Source of the DNA: an uncultured Oscillospiraceae bacterium
GTDB taxonomy: Bacteria > Bacillota > Clostridia > Oscillospirales > Oscillospiraceae
Length of the DNA: 23,003 bases
NCBI GenBank assembly: GCA_910587255.1
Contig: CAJUKT010000069.1
Coordinates: 1 to 23,003 of the forward strand
Reading direction: 5' to 3'
Part shown: piece after piece, positions 1 to 8,036 of the stretch
Layout of the letters: each line of letters opens with the position of its first letter
Position numbering within the stretch: the stretch's first letter is position 1
The notes under the pieces: model-generated
The model's database searches: none
The model's input: the letters and a program-made list of their open reading frames with translations, nothing else
What the model was told of the DNA's origin: nothing
Made by a program: the position numbers and the translations under genes

Positions 1-25
1 GTGCTTTTTCAACTGGCTTATTCGC

Positions 26-154
26 TTAACTGACATCCAGTCCGCCTCCTTGGTCCGCTCCTTGTCGGGCCTGCTTTGTCATATCTTTGGCCGCATTGCC
101 GCCGCTCTTGCCAAGCTCTTGTTCAACTCTTGATTCGCATCTTTTATCTAAACG
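26..154 (-). pseudogene. possible 3' end of an unrecognised gene
   Basis: Read on the minus strand, an open frame of 42 codons ends at a TAA at 26-28. Its last residues are rich in Gly, Gln and Asp (for example KQARQGADQGGGLDVS). It has no credible start codon or ribosome site and a stop lies directly upstream, so at most it is a decayed gene tail. I do not recognise the family. The rest of 1-237 shows nothing codable; it turns AT-rich from about 140 on. Low confidence; it may be chance. Confidence 0.15.
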
Positions 155-237
155 TCAGATGCTTTATCAGCAGTATATGTGATATCTGAAATTATTTCAA
201 GTGAAAACATATAAAAGTAGTTTTAGAAAAAATACTC

Positions 238-266
238 TTGACTTTTCCCCTGCCGCCCTGTAGCCT
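238..266 (+). promoter_or_regulatory. weak candidate promoter of the TetR-type gene
   Basis: TTGACT (238-243) is followed after 17 bases by TAGCCT (261-266), 31 bases before the ATG at 297. The -35 matches five of six consensus bases, the -10 only about half. A ribosome site GGAGGTG (286-292) lies 4 bases before the start. The AT-rich stretch 140-235 could hold further control sites. Confidence 0.3.
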
Positions 267-296
267 TAAGATGAACAAATTTGCCGGAGGTGCGTC

Positions 297-839
297 ATGG
301 CGAGTTTTACCCAGGCAGCCATCAAAGAAGCATTCCTGAAGCTGCTCAACCAGCGGCCCTTGAATCAGATCACCATCAAAGACATTGTGGAGGACTGCGG
401 CATCAACCGCAACTCCTTCTACTACCACTTTGAGGATCTGCCCGCCCTGGTGGAGGAGCTGGTGGCGGAGCAGGTACAGGCCCTCCTCCAAAAGCACCCC
501 ACCGTGTCCTCCGTGGAGGAGTGCGCCGACGCGGTGATCGAGTTGGTGATGGAAAACAGGCGTGCCGTCTACCACATCTATCACTCCCTGAGCCGGGACG
601 TGTTTGAGCGGCACCTTATGGACGGCTGTGGCAGTATCGTGTCCACTTACTTAAAGACGGAGTTCGCCGGAAAGCCCATCGACCCGGCGGACCTGGACGC
701 CCTCATCCGGCTGCACAAGTGCGCCTGCTTCGGCTCGGTCATCGACTGGCTCAACGGCGGCATGAAGGACGATATCGCCGATTATTTCCGCCGCGTGTGC
801 GCGCTGCAAAAAAGCGGGTTGGAACACCTGGAGCATTAA
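297..839 (+). CDS. TetR/AcrR-family transcriptional regulator
   Basis: A 180-residue one-component repressor. The N-terminal helix-turn-helix spans about residues 20-46, with the family signature in the stretch ITIKDIVEDCGINRNSFYYH; the Tyr-Tyr-His end of the recognition helix is typical. The remaining 130 residues are helical and would form the ligand and dimer domain, as in the shorter TetR proteins of Firmicutes. The ATG is preceded by GGAGGTG, and length is normal for the family. A strong terminator hairpin separates it from the three-gene export operon on the same strand, so it is transcribed separately. By the usual logic of TetR/transporter neighbours it probably represses that operon; this is inference from position. 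The ligand is unknown. Confidence 0.88.
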   Translation: MASFTQAAIKEAFLKLLNQRPLNQITIKDIVEDCGINRNSFYYHFEDLPALVEELVAEQVQALLQKHPTVSSVEECADAVIELVMENRRAVYHIYHSLSRDVFERHLMDGCGSIVSTYLKTEFAGKPIDPADLDALIRLHKCACFGSVIDWLNGGMKDDIADYFRRVCALQKSGLEHLEH

Positions 840-921
840 ATGATACCCTTTTCAACACGGAACCCCTCTGCACCCAGTTTTTAGGCACAGAGCCGCCCCG
901 TGTCTGAATTTCAGCCAGCGC

Positions 922-959
922 AGTTCCCGTGCCTAAAAAATAGGCACGGGAACTTTTTT
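922..959 (+). terminator. Rho-independent terminator after the TetR-type gene
   Basis: A perfect 14-bp stem (922-935 with 941-954), a 5-base A loop and a run of six T (954-959). It lies about 80 bases after the regulator's stop and 25 bases before the -10 of the next operon, so it insulates the two transcripts. Confidence 0.85.
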
Positions 960-983
960 GCCCATGGTAAGCCCGCCGCCCCC

Positions 984-992
984 TGCTATACT
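984..992 (+). promoter_or_regulatory. extended -10 promoter of the export operon
   Basis: TGC followed by TATACT (987-992) forms an extended -10 box, 35 bases before the start codon at 1027. No good -35 is seen at the proper distance (TGGTAA at 964-969), as is allowed for extended -10 promoters. The ribosome site AAGGAGGTG (1012-1020) follows. A TetR operator would be expected near here, but I see no clear dyad apart from the terminator stem. Confidence 0.5.
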
Positions 993-1026
993 CACCATCA
1001 CAAGGAAACGCAAGGAGGTGTGAATC

Positions 1027-1635
1027 TTGAAAACCCGTTCAACCATTCCCATGTGGGTGGCCAAGTCCGGCTACATCGTCATGTCTCTGGTATTCTGCGC
1101 CGCCGGGACCGCCTGCATCGCCAACCCCGGCCTGTCCGCCACAGTCATCGGCCGGGTGCTGGGCGCGGCCATGATTCTGTTCGGGGCCGTCAAGCTGGTG
1201 GGCTATTGCTCCCGGGACCTGTACCGGCTGGCCTTCCAGTACGACCTGGGCTTTGGGTTGCTGCTCATCGCCCTGGGGGTGCTGGTGCTGCTCCGTCCGG
1301 CGGAGGTCCGGGACTTCCTGCTCACTGCCCTGGGGATCGCCGTCCTCACCGATGGGCTGTACAAGGTGCAGATCGCCGTGGACGCAAAACGCTTCGGCGT
1401 CTCCGCCTGGTGGCTGACCCTGGTTCTGGCCGTGGCTGCCGGGGCGGTGGGACTGGCCCTGGTGTTCCGGCCCTGGGACAGCGCCCGGCTGCTCACCATC
1501 CTGCTGGGGGCCGCCCTGGTGGCGGAGGGCATTTTAAACCTGTGCGTGGCGATCAGCACAGTGAAAATCGTGAACCATCAGCGACCGGACGTGATTGAGG
1601 TCACCTCCTACGAGGTGGAAGATGAAACATTGTGA
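1027..1635 (+). CDS. DUF308 (HdeD-like) small integral membrane protein
   Basis: A 202-residue protein with about six hydrophobic segments, arranged as three similar hairpins of two helices separated by short charged turns (around YCSRDLYR and DAKRFG). This is the layout of the DUF308/HdeD family, found in cytoplasmic membranes; HdeD of E. coli is linked to acid stress, but the biochemical role of the family is unknown. The C-terminal 30 residues are polar and acidic. The start is a TTG placed 6 bases after a strong AAGGAGGTG; the next in-frame Met (residue 9) has no ribosome site. It is the first gene of an operon, with 22 bases to the transporter gene, so it may be an accessory of that exporter. 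Confidence 0.82.
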   Translation: MKTRSTIPMWVAKSGYIVMSLVFCAAGTACIANPGLSATVIGRVLGAAMILFGAVKLVGYCSRDLYRLAFQYDLGFGLLLIALGVLVLLRPAEVRDFLLTALGIAVLTDGLYKVQIAVDAKRFGVSAWWLTLVLAVAAGAVGLALVFRPWDSARLLTILLGAALVAEGILNLCVAISTVKIVNHQRPDVIEVTSYEVEDETL

Positions 1636-1657
1636 ACTGTGAAAGGACGTATGCTGT

Positions 1658-3763
1658 ATGAAATTTTCTAAAGCGGTGGTCAAATGCCGCATCCCTATCC
1701 TGATCCTGGCCCTGCTGCTGATGATCCCCTCGGTGCTGGGCATGGCGGCTACCCGGGTCAACTACGATATGCTCAATTATCTGCCCGAGGACATGGACAC
1801 CGTCATCGGCCAGAACGAGCTGCTGGACGATTTCCACAAGGGGGCCTTCTCCTTTCTCATCCTGGAGGATATGCCCGCTAAAGACGCCGCCGCCCTGAAA
1901 AAACAGGTGGAACGGGTGGAACACGTGGACACCGTGCTGTGGTACGACAGCCTCATGGACCTGTCCGTCCCCATGGAGCTGCTGCCCGACAAGCTCTATG
2001 ACGCATTCAACACCGAAACGGCCACCATGATGGCGGTGTTCTTCGACACCTCCACCTCTTCCGACCTCACCATGGACGCTATCCGGGAGATTCGCTCCCT
2101 GGCGGGAGAGCAGTGCTTCGTGTCGGGCATGTCCGCCCTGGTGACGGATTTGAAGGACCTGTGTGAGGCGGAAGAGCCTATCTACGTGGGCATCGCCGTG
2201 GCCCTGGCCTGCGCGGCCATGCTGCTGCTTTTGGACAGTTGGCTGGTACCCTTTATGTTCCTGGCCAGCATCGGCATGATGATATTGATAAACCTGGGCT
2301 CCAACTACTTTCTGGGGGAGATCTCCTATATCACCAAGGCCCTGTCGGCGGTGCTCCAGCTGGCCGTCACCATGGACTACTCCATCTTCCTGTGGAACAG
2401 CTACAACGAGCAGCGGCAGCGGTATGACGACAGCAAAGAGGCCATGGCCCACGCCGTTCAGGCCACCCTCACTTCCGTGCTGGGTTCCTCCATCACCACC
2501 GTAGCGGGCTTTATTTCCCTGTGCTTTATGTCCTTTACCATGGGCCGTGATCTGGGCATTGTCATGGCCAAGGGCGTGCTGCTGGGGGTACTGGGCTGCG
2601 TCACCGTTCTGCCCGCCCTCATTCTGGTGTTCGACAGGCCCCTGCAAAAGACCCGGCACCGCTCCCTGATACCCAATATGGACCGGCTGGCCGGGGGCGT
2701 AGTGAAGGCGTTTCCCGCGTTCCTGGTGGTCTTTGCCCTCATCGTGCCCCCCGCCCTGTATGGGTATAACAAAACGAACGGCGAGGTCTACTACGACATG
2801 GGCCAGTGCCTGCCCCAGGACATGGAGTACGTCATTGCCGAGGGCAAGCTCCGAAATGACTTCAATATCGCCTCTACCCATATGCTGCTGGTGGACGCGG
2901 GCCTGCCTGCTAAGGATGTGCGAACCATGGTGCATGAAATGGAAGGCGTAGACGGCGTGAAGTACGTGCTGGGCATGGAGTCCGTGGCGGGTTCCCGCAT
3001 TCCCGAGGAATTTCTGCCGGAATCCGTTACATCCAAGCTGAAAAGCGGAAATTGGCAGCTGCTTCTGATTAACTCGGAATACAAAGTAGCCAGCGACGCA
3101 GTGAACGCCCAGATCGGCGAGCTGAACGGCATTTTGAAACAGTACGACCAGGGCGGTATGCTCATCGGCGAGGCCCCCTGTATGCGGGACATGATCCAGA
3201 CCACCGACCACGATTTCAAAATGGTGAACGCTGTGTCCATCATTGCCATCTTCCTCATTATCGCCCTGGTGGAAAAGAGCTTCACCCTTCCCTTCATCCT
3301 CATCGCGGTGATTGAGGCCGCTATCTTTGTCAACCTGGGCTTGCCCCACTACCTGGGCCAGAGCCTGCCCTTTATCGCTCCCATCTGCATCAGCACGATT
3401 CAGCTTGGCGCTACGGTGGACTACGCCATTTTGATGACGACGCGCTACAAAACGGAGCGAATGGGCGGCGCGGACAAGAAACAGGCGGTCCACACCGCCC
3501 TGACCACCTCCATCCCCTCCGTCATCGTGTCCGGCATGGGGCTGTTCGCCGCCACCTTCGGCGTGGCCCTCTACTCCGAGATCGACATCATCAGTTCCAT
3601 GTGTATGCTTATGGCCCGGGGGGCCCTCATCAGCATGGCGTCCGTTATCTTCACCCTGCCCGCCCTGCTGCTGCTGTGCGACAAGCTGATCCGCGCCACC
3701 ACTGCGGGCATGAAGCAGCCAAAGCACCCCAAAATTTCCAACCAGGAGGCTTATGTAAAATGA
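1658..3763 (+). CDS. MMPL/RND-superfamily transporter
   Basis: A 701-residue inner-membrane protein with the two-fold RND layout: TM1 (about 12-30), an extracytoplasmic loop, five further helices, then a second half starting near residue 350 with the same order. Each half carries the Asp-Tyr pair in TM4 typical of MMPL proteins (TMDYSIF around D240, TVDYAIL around D588), which carries the proton relay in characterised members. Length is normal for the Firmicute form. MMPL proteins export lipids, siderophores or drugs using the proton gradient; the substrate here is unknown. The true start is the ATG at 1658; an ATG at 1651 is out of frame and stops at once. Its stop overlaps the next start by 4 bases (ATGA), so the two are translationally coupled. 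Confidence 0.9.
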   Translation: MKFSKAVVKCRIPILILALLLMIPSVLGMAATRVNYDMLNYLPEDMDTVIGQNELLDDFHKGAFSFLILEDMPAKDAAALKKQVERVEHVDTVLWYDSLMDLSVPMELLPDKLYDAFNTETATMMAVFFDTSTSSDLTMDAIREIRSLAGEQCFVSGMSALVTDLKDLCEAEEPIYVGIAVALACAAMLLLLDSWLVPFMFLASIGMMILINLGSNYFLGEISYITKALSAVLQLAVTMDYSIFLWNSYNEQRQRYDDSKEAMAHAVQATLTSVLGSSITTVAGFISLCFMSFTMGRDLGIVMAKGVLLGVLGCVTVLPALILVFDRPLQKTRHRSLIPNMDRLAGGVVKAFPAFLVVFALIVPPALYGYNKTNGEVYYDMGQCLPQDMEYVIAEGKLRNDFNIASTHMLLVDAGLPAKDVRTMVHEMEGVDGVKYVLGMESVAGSRIPEEFLPESVTSKLKSGNWQLLLINSEYKVASDAVNAQIGELNGILKQYDQGGMLIGEAPCMRDMIQTTDHDFKMVNAVSIIAIFLIIALVEKSFTLPFILIAVIEAAIFVNLGLPHYLGQSLPFIAPICISTIQLGATVDYAILMTTRYKTERMGGADKKQAVHTALTTSIPSVIVSGMGLFAATFGVALYSEIDIISSMCMLMARGALISMASVIFTLPALLLLCDKLIRATTAGMKQPKHPKISNQEAYVK

Positions 3764-5484
3764 AAAAGTCCATTGTGAAGGGCATGTCCCTTACCCTGTG
3801 TGCAGTTCTGGCCCTGGGAGGACTGGGCGGCACGGTATACGCCATGAATACCGCCGGAACCCCCGCCCCCGAACAATCCGTTCCGGCAGAACCCGGTGCT
3901 GAGGCCGTCCCCGCCGGGGATCGGAACGTCAAAGACGAGACTGTCTACGTGCTGGCCCGGGCGGATGGTTCGGTGGAGAAGATCATCGTCAGCGACTGGG
4001 TGCAGAATACCCAGGGCGGCGATACCATCCATGACGTGACCCGGCTCACCGATATTGAAAATGTGAAGGGCCGCGAGACCTGCACCCTGGGCGGGGACAA
4101 TACCTGCGTGTGGGACGCCAAGGGGAACGATATCTATTACCAGGGCTCCATCGACCAGGAGCTGCCCGTGTCGGTGGCGGTGTCTTACACCCTGGACGGC
4201 CAGCCCGTCTCCCCGGAGGATCTGACAGGGAAAAGCGGCCGTGTGTCCATCCGTTTCGACTATACCAACCGCCAATACGAGCTGGTGGACATCGGCGGCA
4301 GACAGGAAAAAATTTATGTCCCCTTCGCCATGCTCACCGGGGTAGTGCTGGACAACGACGTGTTTTCCAATGTATCCGTATCCAACGGCAAACTTGTGAA
4401 CGATGGCGACCGCACCATTGTGGCGGGGCTGGCCCTCCCCGGCCTCCAGGACAGCCTGGGGCTGGACCGGGACACCCTGGACCTGCCCGAGTATGTGGAA
4501 ATCACCGCCGACGCGGAGGGCTTCGCCCTGGAAAACACCGTCACCCTGGCGGCCAACGGCCTGTTCAACGATATAGCCTGTGAAGCCAATGAACTTGACA
4601 GTATGGGCGAGCTGGATAACGAGCTGGACCAGCTCACCGACGCCATGGATCAGCTGATGGACGGCTCCTCCCGGCTGTACGATGGGCTTTGCGCCCTGCT
4701 GGACAGCTCCAAAGAGCTGGCGGCGGGCATTGACAAGCTGGCGGCAGGGGCCGCCCAGCTCAAGCAGGGCGCGGACGGCCTGTCTGCCGGGGCGGGCCGT
4801 CTCCAGACCGGGGCCGCCGCTTTGAGCCAGGGCCTGGACGCCTTGGCCCAGCAGAACGCCGCCCTGAACGGCGGCGCGGCCCAGGTGTTCCAAACCCTGC
4901 TCAACACCGCCGACGCTCAGCTGGCCGCAGCGGGCGTGCAGGCCCCCAAGCTCACAGCGCAGAATTACGCCCAGGTGCTGGAGGGCGTCATCGCCTCCGC
5001 CGGGAACTCCCCCGCCGGACAGCAGGTGTCCGCGCTGAAAGCCTCTCTGGACAGCTACAACAGCTTCTATCAGGGACTTCAGCAGTACACCGCCGGGGTG
5101 TCCCAGGCCCAGGCTGGGGCCGGAGAGCTGAACGCCGGCATGGGTACGCTGAAGTCCGGCGCGGACAGCCTGAGCGTTGGCGCGGGCCAGCTCTATGACG
5201 GCATCCTTACCATGCGGAACAGCTCCCCCGCCCTCATCGACGGCGTGACCCGGCTGCGGGACGGGGCCATGGAGCTGTCCGACGGGCTAAGGGAGTTCAA
5301 CGAAAAGGGCGTGCAGAAGTTGGTGGACGCCTTCGATGGCGGCCTGGGCCAGCTCATGGACCGGATGGACGCGGTGAAGGCCGTGTCGGAGCGGTACGCC
5401 TCCTTCTCCGGCATCAGCCCCAACATGGACGGACAGGTCAAGTTCGTGTGGCGCACCGAGGCGGTGGATACTCGAGATCAGTAA
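3760..5484 (+). CDS. secreted heptad-repeat partner protein of the MMPL exporter (YhgE/Pip-like repeats)
   Basis: A 574-residue protein with a Sec signal peptide (MKKS start, hydrophobic core to about residue 27, likely cut after VYA). It has no lipobox Cys and no other clear membrane span. Residues 30-290 form a beta-rich domain. Two blocks, about 290-375 and 445-520, carry repeated Leu-x-x-Gly heptads (LAAGIDKLAAGAAQLKQGA and similar), the pattern of the YhgE/Pip 'X-X-X-Leu-X-X-Gly' repeats, probably a long helical bundle outside the membrane. Start chosen at the ATG overlapping the transporter stop, with AGGAGG 10 bases before; a longer frame upstream lies inside the transporter gene. The pairing with MMPL suggests a periplasm-side adaptor of the same exporter. 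That role is inference. Confidence 0.82.
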   Translation: MKKSIVKGMSLTLCAVLALGGLGGTVYAMNTAGTPAPEQSVPAEPGAEAVPAGDRNVKDETVYVLARADGSVEKIIVSDWVQNTQGGDTIHDVTRLTDIENVKGRETCTLGGDNTCVWDAKGNDIYYQGSIDQELPVSVAVSYTLDGQPVSPEDLTGKSGRVSIRFDYTNRQYELVDIGGRQEKIYVPFAMLTGVVLDNDVFSNVSVSNGKLVNDGDRTIVAGLALPGLQDSLGLDRDTLDLPEYVEITADAEGFALENTVTLAANGLFNDIACEANELDSMGELDNELDQLTDAMDQLMDGSSRLYDGLCALLDSSKELAAGIDKLAAGAAQLKQGADGLSAGAGRLQTGAAALSQGLDALAQQNAALNGGAAQVFQTLLNTADAQLAAAGVQAPKLTAQNYAQVLEGVIASAGNSPAGQQVSALKASLDSYNSFYQGLQQYTAGVSQAQAGAGELNAGMGTLKSGADSLSVGAGQLYDGILTMRNSSPALIDGVTRLRDGAMELSDGLREFNEKGVQKLVDAFDGGLGQLMDRMDAVKAVSERYASFSGISPNMDGQVKFVWRTEAVDTRDQ

Positions 5485-5516
5485 CTCTATCTATGCAGTA
5501 TAACGTGTAAAAACGG

Positions 5517-5552
5517 AAGCGGGGTTGCTTTCAATGGCAACCCCGCTTTAGC
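5517..5552 (+). terminator. terminator of the export operon
   Basis: A perfect 12-bp stem (5517-5528 with 5537-5548), an 8-base loop and a short T-rich tail, 32 bases after the last stop codon. The T tract is short, so termination may be partial. Confidence 0.7.
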
Positions 5553-5570
5553 TATAGTTTATAGATAGCT

Positions 5571-5730
5571 CAGGTGCTGTTTGAAAATTGGAAATATGCC
5601 CAACGGTGAGAGATTTTTTCGATAGGCGAAGCCACGACGCAGGAATACTTGGTGTATTCCAAGGAAGATTGGCAAAGTATGGCGGAAAAGTGCCGCCGTT
5701 TAGGTATGTTAACAATTTTCAAAGGAGCCC
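5571..5730 (+). repeat. dispersed structured repeat, copy A (MITE-like)
   Basis: About 155 bp that recur in diverged form at 22652-22800. The ends are inverted repeats (TTTGAAAATTG at 5580-5590, CAATTTTCAAA at 5713-5723). Two inner hairpins are kept in both copies: GGAATAC/GTATTCC (5642-5648 and 5654-5660) and GGCGG/CCGCC (5681-5685 and 5693-5697). It carries no ORF of its own. It sits exactly between the terminator of the export operon and the accessory island. A non-autonomous mobile element or a repeated structured RNA would fit. Confidence 0.7.
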
Positions 5731-6027
5731 TAAATGAGCAAATTCAAAAAGTGTGAAAAAGATCTTCGAAGAGATGAATGCCGGTGGAAGGGAGATCCTG
5801 TCTCGTTCCTCACACGTGATATTATCTGCTGATAGGAGATATTCCATCAGATTACCGATTCCAACTATATCCACAGGATTGAGTTTTTTCTCTGCCACAT
5901 GTCTCGCTTCTTGTAAACTATTGTAAGAGATATTGGGGAGATTGTAAATAAAAATTATATTTGGAGCATAGAAGGCGAAACATAGCGGGTTGATCTGCGG
6001 GACAAACCTGCCTTGTCGTAGTCGACA
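5719..6027 (-). pseudogene. unassigned ORF fragment overlapping the recombinase-domain gene
   Basis: On the minus strand a frame stays open for about 100 codons, from just after a stop near 6028 to a TGA at 5719-5721, and the stop lies inside the right end of repeat copy A. It contains protein-like stretches (NSLQEARHVAEKKLNPVDIVG and IGNLMEYLLSADNITCEERDR). There is no ATG, GTG or TTG start with a ribosome site near its upstream end. It overlaps the 3' end of the recombinase-domain gene in another frame. Best read as the remains of a gene cut by recombination or by arrival of the repeat. I cannot name the family. Confidence 0.3.
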
Positions 6028-6308
6028 TTACAGCGGGCGGATTTTTCAAACTGCACATCCGCGAAGGACTCAAAGCCAACAATGGAAATGTGTTTGGAAT
6101 TAGAGAGAACGTGGTCGACTGCGGCACGGGTCCATTTTGCTTTCCCGGTTGGGGAAAGGATATGTTTTTCGTAAAGCATATCTACAACCTTTCCTAAACT
6201 GGCCCCAGCGAGGTAGTAGTCAAAAATCAGACGGACAGTTTCAGCTTCATTTTCATTGATCACAAGGGTGCCGATGGAAGTCAGGTCAAAACCATATGGT
6301 ATTCTCAT
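5955..6308 (-). CDS. recombinase-domain protein without resolvase catalytic domain (left flank)
   Basis: 117 residues matching the 'Recombinase' (PF07508-type) DNA-binding domain of large serine recombinases: RIPYGF start, INENEAETVRLIFDYYLAGASLGKV, LSPTGKAKWTRAAVDHVLSN, then QFEKSARCNVDYDKAG. The N-terminal resolvase domain with its catalytic Ser and the zinc-ribbon/coiled-coil tail are absent. After LSNSKH the domain seems shortened compared with full-length proteins. It has an AAGGAG ribosome site 8 bases before the ATG, so it may be a stand-alone small gene rather than a plain remnant. It cannot cut DNA alone. It marks the left part of the island and is related to the gene at 12158-12655. 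Confidence 0.65.
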   Translation of the reverse strand: MRIPYGFDLTSIGTLVINENEAETVRLIFDYYLAGASLGKVVDMLYEKHILSPTGKAKWTRAAVDHVLSNSKHISIVGFESFADVQFEKSARCNVDYDKAGLSRRSTRYVSPSMLQI

Positions 6309-6456
6309 GTTTCATTCTCCTTAAAATAAAATTTCCCATGTCCTTATCTCCAGGCAGAAGATAAAACATAGGAATATGGCATGAATCGTTTGCTGCTTGT
6401 TGTTATTTGGTATAATAGCTCGACAGGTGTTTTGTGCATTTTGCCGGAGAAATAGC

Positions 6457-6489
6457 AAACCCGAGTATAGTCGTGCTATACTCGGGTTT
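6457..6489 (-). terminator. bidirectional terminator hairpin after the SIR2 operon
   Basis: A perfect 14-bp stem (6457-6470 with 6476-6489), a 5-base loop and A/T runs at both feet, so it can work from either side. It is about 140 bases after the SIR2 stop codon on the minus strand. The intervening 6490-6631 is AT-rich and holds no gene. Confidence 0.7.
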
Positions 6490-6631
6490 TGTCTAATTTG
6501 GTGCAATGTGGCAAAATTGCTTTTCATAAAAACGATGTAACGCAGTTGATTTTGAACTTTGAGCTACCAGTTTTACTTGCTTGCTTTGGCGTAGTGGCGC
6601 TCACGCATTAAGAGAAGCCAACTGGAATTCC

Positions 6632-8026
6632 TCACGGGCTGGGTGTGGTAGGAATTAGATTCACCAGCAGATTGGGGATATCCTTCACCGTAACCCAAAT
6701 TGGGCAGATATTGAAGCGGCTCCAATAGGCTGCCCGACAGTTCAGGACGTACCGCAGCAACAAGGTCGCCTCCTTGGCAATTCCATCCACTTCGGGTTCC
6801 GTCAGCTTCCCGTCGCTCTTCCAGGCCCGGGCACGGCATACATCGGCATATACATCCCCGATCCAATCATCAATCGTCATGATTAAATAGTGCCAATGCC
6901 GATGCTTCTCACCATCCTCTAATTTGTCCCCCATCTGCCGGAGAATCCTCCGAAAGTTGTAATCATCGGCAGAAAAACCCACAAACACACAGTGATACCG
7001 ATTCAAAAAGTAGGACTGGATGCTGCTGGACCAGTTATAGGCTTCTTCCCGCTCAATGCGGTAGTAGCTGTCTTCAGACAAAACCAGTGGGCCGGATTTG
7101 TTGGGGAATACACGGTCGCTACCCCTGGCCAGCTGGCGCTCTCCGGGTACAAAGCCGTGGACATGGTACAACTCACGCACACCGTCGCCTCCCTTGTGTG
7201 TTCCCCAGAGGCCGGGATGGGTAAGCAACTGCGTCTCGTCCATCCTGTACAGGTCAAGCATATGTTCTTGAACCAGGGGGTCATAATTATAGCTCATGGC
7301 GCAGTGAATCCCATGCTCTTCCGCCATCAGATAAGACACCGCAAACATCGTGTTCCTGGCCGCCACTTTGCGCGGGCCAGCATCATCGACCACCTGCGCA
7401 GCTGTTTTTCCACCGGCAATCTCGCTGCCAGCACCTGGAAGTCCATCCTCGGGGTCTTGCAGCAGATTCGTGGGCGACAGGCTGTTGTCTACCAGCTGCT
7501 TCACCATTCCGTGAATGGCCTCCTCCTCCAACTTCCGCCGGATTCTGGCACTGTCCACCCTGGTGTCGAACAACTGAGCCACATACTCCGCTGACTCCAG
7601 TGTATTGACCTTGCCCAGCAGTTGCAGATCGCCATCTGTCAGCTCCCTGGACAGCTTCAGCAGGCTGGCGCGTTCTGTCGCCCCTGAGGTTTTTACGTTG
7701 CTGAATTCATGTTTGCCCAACTGGTCGTATTGGATGGCATAGCCCATCATTTTGGAAATCAGCCCACCCCACAGGGGCATTTTGGATGGCTTGCTGATTC
7801 CCGCCCCCAGCACTAAGGCCGCCTGATCCTCCCGGATATGCTTTTTGATACCAGCTATGTAGCGTTCCTGACTGTCCTTTTGGTCGTCGTTAAGAATCGC
7901 GTTGACTGTTGGTTTGATGACGGCGGATTGGCAGCCGCAGGGCTGTGAGCTGCTTTGACTGCATTCGTGGCGGCCGTCAGGACATGTCTGCCATTTCTCG
8001 CAAACCAGTCTCTGTGATGGGGCCAT
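6632..8026 (-). CDS. SIR2-family NAD-binding protein (candidate defence NADase)
   Basis: 464 residues with a SIR2-like fold. Seen: nucleotide-binding loop LVLGAGIS (GAG at 74-76), the SYNYD motif (N247, D249), the catalytic-type His in YHVHGF (H290), the acceptor stretch LVLSEDSYY, and VFVGFSADDYNFRRIL near 352-367, characteristic of SIR2_2 proteins in bacterial immunity. Known relatives (ThsA, DSR, SIR2-HerA, SIR2-APAZ) destroy NAD+ when phage is sensed, rather than deacetylate proteins. The first 34 residues hold five Cys and one His (C9, C15, H20, C22, C30, C32), a possible metal knot not typical for the family. No second effector or sensor domain is attached. It starts 10 bases after the protease-like gene, with ribosome site GAGGG, so the two are co-expressed. 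NADase function is inferred. Confidence 0.87.
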   Translation of the reverse strand: MAPSQRLVCEKWQTCPDGRHECSQSSSQPCGCQSAVIKPTVNAILNDDQKDSQERYIAGIKKHIREDQAALVLGAGISKPSKMPLWGGLISKMMGYAIQYDQLGKHEFSNVKTSGATERASLLKLSRELTDGDLQLLGKVNTLESAEYVAQLFDTRVDSARIRRKLEEEAIHGMVKQLVDNSLSPTNLLQDPEDGLPGAGSEIAGGKTAAQVVDDAGPRKVAARNTMFAVSYLMAEEHGIHCAMSYNYDPLVQEHMLDLYRMDETQLLTHPGLWGTHKGGDGVRELYHVHGFVPGERQLARGSDRVFPNKSGPLVLSEDSYYRIEREEAYNWSSSIQSYFLNRYHCVFVGFSADDYNFRRILRQMGDKLEDGEKHRHWHYLIMTIDDWIGDVYADVCRARAWKSDGKLTEPEVDGIAKEATLLLRYVLNCRAAYWSRFNICPIWVTVKDIPNLLVNLIPTTPSP

Positions 8027-8036
8027 CGTTATCCCT

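Noticed and set aside
1601..3727. Very long antisense frame opposite the MMPL gene (also opposite the repeat protein, kinase, HtrA and histidine kinase genes)
   Set aside because: His/Gln/Gly-rich mirror frames caused by high GC at third codon positions; no ribosome sites or domains.
5571..5730. CRISPR array or direct-repeat array
   Set aside because: Only two distant diverged copies exist; there is no regular repeat-spacer pattern anywhere in the window and no cas gene.
5733..5831. 32-codon + strand ORF starting ATGAGC after AAAGGAG
   Set aside because: The ribosome-site-like bases are part of the repeat end and the peptide has no features; probably chance.
6321..6527. 68-codon minus-strand frame
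   Set aside because: It runs through the terminator hairpin and has no ribosome site.
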